Source of the DNA: Bog-756 sp035534835 | Lineage (GTDB): Bacteria; Actinomycetota; Acidimicrobiia; Acidimicrobiales; RAAP-2 | NCBI GenBank assembly: GCA_035534835.1 | Contig: DATLRE010000098.1 | Coordinates: 1 to 12,220 of the forward strand | Direction: 5' to 3' | Length of the DNA stretch: 12,220 nt | In this document: piece by piece, positions 6,903 through 12,220 of the stretch | Numbering within the stretch: the first letter of the stretch is position 1 | Layout: each line of letters starts with the position of its first letter | The notes under the pieces: model-generated | The model's database searches: none | What the model was told of the DNA's origin: nothing | Seen by the model: only the letters and a program-made list of their open reading frames with translations | Translations under genes and position numbers: made by a program

Positions 6903-7860
6903 GGGTGGCCTCCAGTGCGTTCGCGAGGGCATGGAGCTGTGCGGTCTGCCACGCCTGGAAGGTCGTGCCGACCGGTTGCATCGTCTCGGTGACGGGGACG
7001 AGGGGGATACCTGCGGCTCGGGCGGCACGCACCTGGGCCTGGACGTCGGGGGTCAGGTTCTGGGTGTTCTCGAGATACGCGTGCAGCGTGCGGTTCCGGA
7101 TCTGTGCGTCGATGCTCGCCGTATCGGCCGCGGACACGTCCGTGCCCTCGCTGACGGCACGCAGGAACGTGGGTGGTGTCACCAGGTCGAGGCCGAGGGC
7201 ACGGCACAGGTAGACGACGATCGACTCCGACGCACCCACCGGCGTGCCGGCGAACCGGTCCCGGATCGAGGCGATGGCCGCGTGGTAGCCGGCGAGGCCG
7301 ACCTGCTCGAACCGCCGGGCCTGGGCGTCGAAGTAGGCCCGGTCCGCAGGGTCGGCACGGGAGAGGTCGGCCGACAGGGCCGCGACGACCTGGTGGACGA
7401 AGGCGGGTGAGTACCAGAGGTGGGGGTTCCCCCCGGGGGCGACGCCCACGAGCGAGCCGATGTCGAGGACGGTCCTCGAGCCGCCGTCGGCCGCCAGCAG
7501 GCGCTGCATCCACGGGTCGTACCCGGCGCCGTTGAGGACCGCCACCTGGGCATCGGCCAGCCGCCGGGCGTCGGCCGCCGTCGGCTCGTAGGCGTGCGGG
7601 TCGGTCTGGGGATTGCTGATGATGCTGACCACGTGGGCATGGTCACCGCCGATCTGGGCGGCGATGCTCCCCCAGAAGTCCTCGGCGGCCACGACGCGCA
7701 CGACACGGGGCGAGTAGGTGGAGGAACCCTCGCCGCCAGGGGGCAGCGACAGCGCGCACCCCGCCAGGAGCACCGCCGCGGCCACGATGGCGGCGACCGA
7801 CGGCACGGCCGCGCGCAGGCGCCCGACCAGACCGGGTGAGGAGACGGCGGCGGAAGGCAT
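6895..7860 (-). CDS. znuA: Zn/Mn ABC transporter substrate-binding lipoprotein (cluster A-I)
   Basis: A 321-residue lipoprotein that captures metal outside the membrane and delivers it to the permeases. Seen: signal peptide with Arg14/Arg16, hydrophobic core 20-33 and lipobox LLAGC (Cys35 lipidated). Probable metal ligands are His89 (DPHAYEP), His147 (NPHLWY), Glu212 (ASES) and an acid near 292 (VTETMQP); Glu264 (YLENTQN) is another candidate. The His-rich loop of many zinc-specific ZnuA proteins is absent, and the third ligand looks like Glu rather than His. That leaves Mn possible, though the zur gene in the cluster and the upstream palindrome favour Zn. Start: ATG 7860 has no Shine-Dalgarno; a promoter places the transcript start at or beside the A of ATG. 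Confidence 0.93.
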   Translation of the reverse strand: MPSAAVSSPGLVGRLRAAVPSVAAIVAAAVLLAGCALSLPPGGEGSSTYSPRVVRVVAAEDFWGSIAAQIGGDHAHVVSIISNPQTDPHAYEPTAADARRLADAQVAVLNGAGYDPWMQRLLAADGGSRTVLDIGSLVGVAPGGNPHLWYSPAFVHQVVAALSADLSRADPADRAYFDAQARRFEQVGLAGYHAAIASIRDRFAGTPVGASESIVVYLCRALGLDLVTPPTFLRAVSEGTDVSAADTASIDAQIRNRTLHAYLENTQNLTPDVQAQVRAARAAGIPLVPVTETMQPVGTTFQAWQTAQLHALANALEATRG

Positions 7861-7866
7861 GTGGAC

Positions 7867-7895
7867 AGTCTAGTTGGGAATGATTCTCATTACAA
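7867..7895 (-). promoter_or_regulatory. znuA promoter, probably giving a leaderless transcript
   Basis: The minus strand reads TTGTAA (7890-7895), a 17-nt spacer (7873-7889), TAGACT (7867-7872), GTCCAC, then the znuA ATG at 7860. Both hexamers match four of six bases of the sigma70-type consensus at ideal spacing. Six nt between the -10 box and ATG place the start site at the first codon. There is no Shine-Dalgarno. This AT-rich patch stands out against the surrounding very GC-rich DNA. Confidence 0.65.
7879..7891. promoter_or_regulatory. Candidate Zur/Fur-type operator in the znuA promoter spacer
   Basis: AATGA-TTC-TCATT is an AT-rich inverted repeat with ATGA/TCAT arms, as seen in Fur-superfamily boxes. 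It lies in the spacer between the -35 and -10 hexamers of znuA, where a bound repressor would block RNA polymerase. Zur encoded at the end of the same cluster is the obvious ligand (inference). A Mn- or Fe-sensing Fur paralogue, MntR or IdeR are alternatives. Confidence 0.65.
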
Positions 7896-7949
7896 CTTCC
7901 AGGAGGACAGCCCGACGTGTGGGAACCGGGCGACGGTGGCGCGGCCGAA

Positions 7950-8052
7950 GGATCCGGCGGCTCGAGGACCGGGAAGGAGAAACGGGGGCGGCGAGGAAGG
8001 GGCAGGCGGATCCGGGACCGGGGCGGCGGGATCCGGGGCAGGGGGATCCGGG
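7950..8052. repeat. Four scattered GGATCCGG repeats between nfo and znuA
   Basis: GGATCCGG occurs at 7950, 8008, 8029 and 8044. The last three are extended to GGATCCGGG and are 21 and 15 bp apart in purine-rich GC-rich DNA. GGATCC is itself palindromic. The 205-bp stretch 7861-8065 has no gene; apart from the znuA promoter it holds only this low-complexity sequence. The function is unknown, and it may simply be simple-sequence drift. Confidence 0.35.
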
Positions 8053-8065
8053 AGTTGCGGGCCCG

Positions 8066-8938
8066 TCAGGAACGCAGTGCCAGACCGGCCTCGAGCACCT
8101 CACGGGCCGCCACCACGTCCTCGGTCCGGGGTCCGTCACCCTCCCCCGGGACCTCGAGGATGGCGGGCACGTCCTGCAGGGCCGGGTGACCGAGGAGCGC
8201 GGCAAGTCCGTCTGCCCCGATCGTTCCCTCGCCGATGTTCTCGTGTCGGTCCTTGTTCGCACCGAAGTCGACCTTCGAGTCGTTGAGGTGCATGCAGCGC
8301 AGTCGAGCCATCCCGACCGTCCCCTCGATCAGGGCGATCAGGTCGTCGGCTTCCCCGACGGTGCCGAAGGGGATGCCCGACGCCCACAGGTGCTGGGTGT
8401 CGAGGCACACGCCCAGGCGCTCGTCCCTTCCGGCGGCGTCGATCACCCGGGCGAGCTCCTCGAACGACCGCCCGACCGTGTCCCCCGCCCCTGCGGCGTT
8501 CTCGAGCAGGATCGGGCACCCCTCGACGTCGGCGTCCACCTCGTCGAGCGAGCCGACGAGCGCCTCGGCCACCGCCGGCAACGCCGTGTCGAACCCGCTC
8601 CCCCGATGGCTCCCGATGTGCAGGACCAGTCCCTCGGCGCCCATCCCGTCCGCCGTGGACAGGTTCGCGGTGAGGCAGGAACGCGACTTTGCGGCCAGCT
8701 CGGGGTCGGGCGACGCCAGGTTGATCAGGTAGGTGGCATGGCAGAAGGTGGCGACGACCGACGGGTGCTCGGACTGGGCCTCCCGGTAGGCGGCGAGGAC
8801 GTCGTCGCTGTACTGCGACGGCTTCCACATCCGCGGGCTCTGGGTGAAGATCTGCACGGCGTCGGCGCCGATGTCCGCCCCGTGTTCGAGGGCCGGGACC
8901 AGGCCCTTGCCCGCCCGTACGTGAGCTCCGATCAGCAT
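8066..8938 (-). CDS. nfo: Deoxyribonuclease IV (endonuclease IV, AP endonuclease)
   Basis: A 290-residue TIM-barrel AP endonuclease. It cleaves 5' to abasic sites and removes 3'-blocking groups in base excision repair, using a trinuclear zinc site. All nine expected metal ligands can be placed: His67 (CHATYLINLAS), His107 (VLHIGSH), Glu146 (LLENAAG), Asp180 and His183 (CLDTQHLWASG), His217 (CMHLNDSK), Asp230 and His232 (NKDRHENIGEG) and Glu262 (ILEVPGEG). The N-terminus MLIGAHVRAGKG is the usual one, which fixes the ATG at 8938. The frame stays open further upstream, but that sequence is only translated repeat DNA. No Shine-Dalgarno; TACGGT lies 6 nt before the ATG, suggesting a leaderless mRNA. 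It diverges from the FDOR gene. Because the enzyme uses zinc, proximity to znu/zur is suggestive but may be chance. Confidence 0.95.
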   Translation of the reverse strand: MLIGAHVRAGKGLVPALEHGADIGADAVQIFTQSPRMWKPSQYSDDVLAAYREAQSEHPSVVATFCHATYLINLASPDPELAAKSRSCLTANLSTADGMGAEGLVLHIGSHRGSGFDTALPAVAEALVGSLDEVDADVEGCPILLENAAGAGDTVGRSFEELARVIDAAGRDERLGVCLDTQHLWASGIPFGTVGEADDLIALIEGTVGMARLRCMHLNDSKVDFGANKDRHENIGEGTIGADGLAALLGHPALQDVPAILEVPGEGDGPRTEDVVAAREVLEAGLALRS

Positions 8939-8979
8939 GGGCGCACCGTAGCAGCGGACCGGTGCGCCGCCCCGGCCCG

Positions 8980-9048
8980 TTCGGCCGACGCGTACCGCGC
9001 CATTCGGCCGACGCGTACCGCGCCGTTCGGCCGACGCGCACCGCGCCG
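8980..9048. repeat. Three tandem 23-bp repeats in a divergent promoter region
   Basis: Three head-to-tail copies (8980-9002, 9003-9025, 9026-9048) each begin TTCGGCCGACGCG and end CCGCGCC plus A or G. Copies 1 and 2 differ only in the last base; copy 3 has one internal T-to-C change. They fill much of the 170-bp gap between nfo and the FDOR gene. The last copy abuts the likely -10 box TACACT (9049-9054). They could be repeated protein-binding sites or slippage products. Confidence 0.85.
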
Positions 9049-9054
9049 TACACT
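9026..9054 (+). promoter_or_regulatory. Candidate promoter of the FDOR gene
   Basis: TACACT at 9049-9054 fits an actinobacterial -10 box (TANNNT), and TTCGGC at 9026-9031 lies 17 bp upstream as a weak -35. The predicted start near 9061 gives a leader of about 48 nt carrying GAGGAGG at 9096-9102. If right, the -35 element is the first six bases of the third tandem repeat. The -35 match is poor. Confidence 0.45.
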
Positions 9055-9108
9055 CCGTTGGCGTCGGGCCGGTGGCGTGCCGGAACCCGCTGACCGAGGA
9101 GGACGTCC

Positions 9109-9516
9109 GTGACATCCCAGCTCTCCGAGAAGGCGAAGGCCCTCGTCCAGCGACCGGTGATCGCCAACGTGGCCACCGTCGACGCCGACGGGCGACCCCA
9201 GGTGACCCCGGTGTGGATCGACCTCGAAGGCGACGAACTGGTGTTCAACACGGCCCGGGGCCGGGTCAAGCAGTCCAATCTCGATTCCGACCCCCGGGTG
9301 GCGGTCTCGGTCGTCGACCCCGACGATCCGTTCAACGTCGTGGTCGTCCGCGGGACCGTGGTGGCGACCGAGGACGGGGCCGACGCCCACATCGACTCCC
9401 TGGCCAAGAAGTACATGGGGCTCGACACCTACCCGATGCGCCAGCCGGGCGAAGTGCGTGTCAAGTACACCGTCAAGGCTGACAAGGTGGTCATGCAGGC
9501 GTCCGACGACGCCTGA
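9109..9516 (+). CDS. PPOX/FDOR-B family flavin- or F420-binding oxidoreductase
   Basis: A 135-residue split-barrel protein of the pyridoxamine-5'-phosphate-oxidase-like superfamily, resembling actinobacterial FDOR-B proteins such as Rv1155 that bind coenzyme F420. Seen: LVQRPVIANVATVDADGRPQVTPVW (12-36), the barrel start; LVFNTARGRVKQSNL (44-58), whose Arg/Lys cluster contacts cofactor phosphate; DPRVAVSVVDPDDP (61-74); and a C-terminal strand ending VRVKYTVKADKVVM. The length and spacing are normal. Cofactor (F420 versus FMN) and substrate cannot be fixed from sequence. The GTG start at 9109 has an excellent GAGGAGG six nt upstream. It converges on the LLM oxidoreductase gene with a 45-bp gap. 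Confidence 0.88.
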   Translation: MTSQLSEKAKALVQRPVIANVATVDADGRPQVTPVWIDLEGDELVFNTARGRVKQSNLDSDPRVAVSVVDPDDPFNVVVVRGTVVATEDGADAHIDSLAKKYMGLDTYPMRQPGEVRVKYTVKADKVVMQASDDA

Positions 9517-9561
9517 ACCTCCCGGGTCGACGGTCCGCCCGGCCCATCGCCGACCGGGGCG

Positions 9562-10386
9562 TCACCAGCTGCCGGACGCCACCGCGATCCTGCCCGGGTC
9601 CCAGGGGTAGCGCAGACCGACGAGACAGCCCGTCGCGCCGGCACTGCGGATCGCGCCGACCGCGCCGACCGTGCCCGGGCCGTCCCCATCCGGGTCGACC
9701 CGCCCGAGGATCTCGAGGGGACCGAGCGGTCCCGGCCGCCCACCGGTCCGCTCGTCGAGCCGACGGCACGCGTCCCGCACCCCGTCGGACCCTCCGTCCA
9801 CGACGACGGCATCCGCCGACCGGGCCGCCACGTCGAGCAGTGCTCCCCGACCCGGACCGTCACCGTGCAGGAACACGACGATCGGCACACCCCCGGCCTG
9901 GACCGGCGCCGGCCGGTTGACCGCCCCGTCCACCGAGTAGATCCGGCCGGCATACGTCGGGAGCTCGTCGACGAGGACCGACCGGGTCACGATGAGTGCC
10001 TCGGACAGCCGCTCGGCATCGGTGCCGGACGTGCAGTCGCCGTCCAGCGCCAGAAGGCCCCGGCCGTGGGAGATCACATCCACCCCGGTGACGATCTTGG
10101 CCAGGATCGACGGGGCGCGTCGCTCCGCCCCACCGGCCACCACCCCCAGACGGACGCTGCGAGACCGGACCGCGAGGGCTCCGAGCAGCGAGTAGGCCTC
10201 GTACGGCGTACCGGCTCCGGGCGGTCCCGTCGCCTCGGACACCCACAGCGTCCCGACCCCGGCCCGCTCGCACCCGGCGGCGGCGTCCGCGGCCCGGTCC
10301 AGTACCCCGGTGGCGCCGGCGCCGGGCGCCCCGAGCCATAGGCCGACCCCGCCGAAGCGGACGGACCCCGATGCGTTCGCCGACAC
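9562..10386 (-). CDS. Luciferase-like (LLM) family oxidoreductase, probably F420-dependent
   Basis: A 274-residue protein from GTG 10386. Seen: N-terminal VRFGGVGLWLG strand, then the LLM-typical CERAGVGTLWVSE (substrate-pocket strand), YSLLGALAVRSRSVRLGVVAGG, a helix and ISHGRGLLALDG, then LIVTRSVL and a YSVDG/VNRPAPVQAGGVPIVVFL segment. These follow TIM-barrel order in F420-dependent LLM enzymes of actinobacteria. It is a divergent member: the usual GRF/LGxG motif is GRGLLALDGD here, and the terminal part is short, so activity and cofactor are uncertain. Start: TACTGT (10394-10399) lies 7 nt before GTG 10386, suggesting a leaderless mRNA; GTG 10395 is the alternative. The frame is open to 10527, but that extension would run through the repeats and into the dprA end. 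Confidence 0.75.
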   Translation of the reverse strand: MSANASGSVRFGGVGLWLGAPGAGATGVLDRAADAAAGCERAGVGTLWVSEATGPPGAGTPYEAYSLLGALAVRSRSVRLGVVAGGAERRAPSILAKIVTGVDVISHGRGLLALDGDCTSGTDAERLSEALIVTRSVLVDELPTYAGRIYSVDGAVNRPAPVQAGGVPIVVFLHGDGPGRGALLDVAARSADAVVVDGGSDGVRDACRRLDERTGGRPGPLGPLEILGRVDPDGDGPGTVGAVGAIRSAGATGCLVGLRYPWDPGRIAVASGSW

Positions 10387-10442
10387 CTCCCGCACAGTAG
10401 CGGCACGTCGCCCGCGACCGGCCCCCGAGGGGCACCCGTGCC

Positions 10443-10484
10443 CGGTCCGGTCCCGCCGGTCCGGTCCCGCCGGTCCGGTCCTTG
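10443..10484. repeat. Three tandem 14-bp GC-rich repeats between dprA and the LLM gene
   Basis: CGGTCCGGTCCCGC occurs exactly at 10443-10456 and 10457-10470, with a third copy at 10471-10484 ending in CTTG. Each unit contains two GGTCC steps. The last copy forms the left arm of the hairpin that follows. It lies just past the dprA stop, so it would be transcribed as the 3' end of the dprA mRNA. Confidence 0.8.
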
Positions 10485-10492
10485 CGGACCGG
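10475..10492 (-). terminator. Hairpin with GCAA tetraloop after dprA
   Basis: On the minus strand CCGGTCC-GCAA-GGACCGG forms a perfect 7-bp, nearly all G-C stem closed by a GNRA-type GCAA loop, 9 nt after the dprA stop. Two further pairs are possible past one mismatch. There is no U tract, so it is a U-less terminator or 3'-end stabiliser by inference. Confidence 0.5.
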
Positions 10493-10501
10493 TCCTGGCG
10501 G

Positions 10502-11635
10502 TCACGTCCGCGACCACCAGCCGGCACCGGCGGTCAGGAGACCCTGGTCGACCAGCTCCTCGCCCACCGCCATGAGCGCCGCCAGCGACAGTCCGGTTCG
10601 GAGGAGGGTGGTCTCGACACTGGTGGGGGTGTCGTCCACGGCCTCCCACACCGAGCGCTGGACCCGGTCCGCGGGTGCGGGCCGCGCCCCGTTCGTCCGG
10701 GACCCCGCCCGCAGGCAGGCCACGGGGAGGGGACCCGACATGCCCCGGCCCTGACGTGCCAGGGCCACCGCGGCGAGGACGTCGTCCACGTCGCGCACCG
10801 GGGTGCAACCATCGGCCAGCAGGTCGTTGGTGCCGGCAGAGGCGTGGCTGAACACGGACCCGGGGACGGCTCCTACAGGGATCGACCGCCTGGCAGCCGC
10901 CTCTGCCGTGTACAACGAGCCCCCGTCCCGGTGGCTCTCGACGACGACCACCACGTCGGACAGGGCGGCGATGATGCGGTTCCTGGCCGGGAAGACCCTC
11001 GGCCGCGCCACGGTGCCCAGCGCCGCCTCGGAGAGCACCGCCCCGGAGGCGGCGACCCGTTGCCAGAGCGCCCGGTTCTCCTTCGGGTAGACCACGTCGA
11101 GACCGGTACCCACCACGGCCACCGGCGGTGCGGCATCGGGCCCGGCGGCCAAGGCTCCGGCGTGGGCTGCGGCGTCGATACCCCGGGCCAGCCCCGACAC
11201 GACGACGACGCCGGCGGATGCCAGCTCCCGGCCGAGCCCGGACGCCACCTTGGCGCCGTACGGAGTGGCGGACCGGGTCCCGACCAGGGCCACCGCCGGT
11301 CGGGCCTCGAGGACGGACGGATCCCCCATCGCGCACAGCACCGCGGGCGCACCCGCGTCGCCCACCAGGGCGGCCGGATACCGGCGGTCGCCGGGCAGGA
11401 GGACGGACACGCCGGCATCGGCGTAGCGACGGGCCACCTCGCCCGGTTCCGTCGCCCGGGCGGACTCGGCGAACCGACGGGACGGGTCCCCCGGATGGGT
11501 CCCGGCCCGGACCGCGCTCCACGCCACCGTGGGACCCAGGCCGTCGAGGAGCCGGGACAGCCGTACCGGGGTCATCCCCGGGAGGCCCACGAGGGCGGCG
11601 GCGCAGGCCCGCTCGCGGTCGTGGACGCCGCTCAC
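10502..11635 (-). CDS. dprA: DNA-processing protein DprA (DNA protecting protein, Rossmann-fold ssDNA/RecA loader)
   Basis: A 377-residue protein of normal length that binds incoming single-stranded DNA and loads RecA in transformation. Seen: an N-terminal helix-hairpin-helix-like region (LVGLPGMTPVRLSRLLDGLG, 15-34), then the Rossmann-like core with VGTRSATPYG (118-127), SGLARGIDAAAH (147-158), VGTGLDVVYPKEN (175-187), FPARNRIIAALSD (215-227) and GSLYTAEAAARR (239-250). A C-terminal winged-helix-like domain follows (about 325-370, RVQRSVWEAV, TGLSLAALMAVGEELVDQGLL). The GTG at 11635 overlaps the comM TGA (GTGA), with AGGAGGT at 11639-11645; GTG 11626 is the alternative. Order comM-dprA is the usual one. 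Actinobacteria mostly lack proven competence, so its role may be recombinational repair. Confidence 0.95.
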   Translation of the reverse strand: MSGVHDRERACAAALVGLPGMTPVRLSRLLDGLGPTVAWSAVRAGTHPGDPSRRFAESARATEPGEVARRYADAGVSVLLPGDRRYPAALVGDAGAPAVLCAMGDPSVLEARPAVALVGTRSATPYGAKVASGLGRELASAGVVVVSGLARGIDAAAHAGALAAGPDAAPPVAVVGTGLDVVYPKENRALWQRVAASGAVLSEAALGTVARPRVFPARNRIIAALSDVVVVVESHRDGGSLYTAEAAARRSIPVGAVPGSVFSHASAGTNDLLADGCTPVRDVDDVLAAVALARQGRGMSGPLPVACLRAGSRTNGARPAPADRVQRSVWEAVDDTPTSVETTLLRTGLSLAALMAVGEELVDQGLLTAGAGWWSRT

Positions 11636-12220
11636 CGGACCTCCTCCCCCAGCAGGAACGCCCGGTCCCCCCGCAGGAACGCCGCTTCGGCCACGTGCGG
11701 GACGGTCAGCACCGGTCCCGACCCGTCGAGATCGGCCAGGGTGCGGGCCAGGCGGCGCACCCGGTGCAGTCCGCGGGCACTGAGCCGGCCGGATCGCAGG
11801 TGACGCCCGAGCAGGTCCTGCGCCCCGGTGTCGAGCGGGGCCAGATCGTCCAGGGTGCCGGCCGGGAGATCGGCATTGACGGCGACGCCTCGCCGCCGGG
11901 CACACCTCCGTGCCTCGAGTACCCGGGCCGCCACCGGTGCCGTGGCCTCACCGGGCCGGCAACCCACCAGGTCCGTGGCTTCCGGTCGGTCGACCCGGAC
12001 GGCGAGGTCGAACCGGTCGAGGAGCGGGCCGGAGAGACGCCGGGAGTACCGTGCCCGGGCGGCCGGCGAGCACCGGCAACCGCCCGGCATCCCCGCGTCA
12101 CCGCACGGACACGGGTTCATGGCCGCCACCAGGAGGAACCGGGCCGGGTAGGTGATCGACCCACGTGCTCGACTGACGCGGACGACCCCGTCCTCGAGGG
12201 GCTGGCGCAGCGCGTCCACC
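11632..12220 (-). CDS. comM: ComM/YifB family Mg-chelatase-like AAA+ ATPase, C-terminal part (cut by window edge)
   Basis: About 195 C-terminal residues of a family member usually near 500 residues; the N-terminal domain and Walker motifs lie beyond the right edge. Seen: QPLEDGVVRVSRARGSITYPARF, the AAA+ beta-strand MNPCPCG, then CRCSP (four conserved cysteines CPC...CRC, probably a zinc knuckle), SGPLLDRFDL (sensor/arginine-finger region) and the C-terminal domain LSARGLHRVRRLARTLADLDGS. ComM is a branch-migration helicase that extends RecA-made heteroduplexes in transformation. Its stop overlaps dprA by 4 nt. GTG 12219 is only an internal codon, not the start. Confidence 0.94.
   Translation of the reverse strand, partial: VDALRQPLEDGVVRVSRARGSITYPARFLLVAAMNPCPCGDAGMPGGCRCSPAARARYSRRLSGPLLDRFDLAVRVDRPEATDLVGCRPGEATAPVAARVLEARRCARRRGVAVNADLPAGTLDDLAPLDTGAQDLLGRHLRSGRLSARGLHRVRRLARTLADLDGSGPVLTVPHVAEAAFLRGDRAFLLGEEVR

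Noticed and set aside
8980..9048. CRISPR-like array
   Set aside because: Repeats are directly adjacent with no spacers, there are only three copies, and no cas gene is present.
8939..9115. Longer nfo reading from 9115
   Set aside because: It would translate the 23-bp tandem repeats and overlap the FDOR start. MLIGAHVRAGKG at 8938 is the normal N-terminus of endonuclease IV.
10310..11803. A 497-residue plus-strand open frame antisense to dprA, plus several long frames in the other phases
   Set aside because: Composition is Arg/Gly/Pro/His-rich without domain motifs, as expected for shadow frames in high-GC DNA. The minus-strand dprA has a full motif set.

Overview
The window is about 70% G+C by eye and densely packed, with no mobile element, CRISPR array, rRNA or tRNA visible. 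It looks like chromosomal DNA of a high-GC actinobacterium. The supporting clues are a CYP142-type steroid P450, two enzymes from families that use coenzyme F420, an actinobacterial-style znu/zur locus, and several genes with a TANNNT box 6-7 nt before the start codon and no Shine-Dalgarno (probable leaderless mRNAs). Acidimicrobiia or a relative is a guess; the sequence does not settle the taxon.

Layout. Positions 27-392 (+) hold a small NYN/PIN-like nuclease-fold protein whose frame is open to the left edge. It converges on a long minus-strand block. Read in the direction of transcription (right to left) from 7860, this block is znuA (lipoprotein), znuC (ATPase), two different znuB-type permeases, zur (Fur family), fumC (class II fumarase), a CYP142-like P450, and a pterin-4a-carbinolamine dehydratase. 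The four transporter genes overlap each other by 4-8 nt. A promoter with an AT-rich Fur/Zur-type palindrome exactly in its spacer precedes znuA. A hairpin containing the zur stop codon separates zur from fumC. A 15-bp perfect palindrome lies before the P450, whose stop codon overlaps the dehydratase start by one base.

Right of znuA lie endonuclease IV (nfo, minus) and a divergent FDOR/PPOX-type flavin/F420 protein (plus). They are separated by a 170-bp region with three 23-bp tandem repeats. The FDOR gene converges on a luciferase-like (LLM) oxidoreductase (minus). Upstream of that, on the same strand, are dprA and the C-terminal part of comM/yifB, which runs off the right edge; dprA and comM overlap by 4 nt. 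Between dprA and the LLM gene is a 14-bp GC-rich tandem repeat ending in a perfect hairpin.

Functional reading. The centre is a metal-uptake and metal-sensing module (ZnuA binds Zn or Mn outside the membrane, the two permeases and ZnuC import it, Zur represses). fumC is central metabolism. The P450 and dehydratase form a small two-gene unit, probably under its own regulator. comM and dprA form the usual DNA-uptake/recombination pair. I see no clearly unprecedented system. The least expected items are the P450-dehydratase coupling, the Zur-type palindrome placed in a promoter spacer, and the small repeat and hairpin elements between genes.
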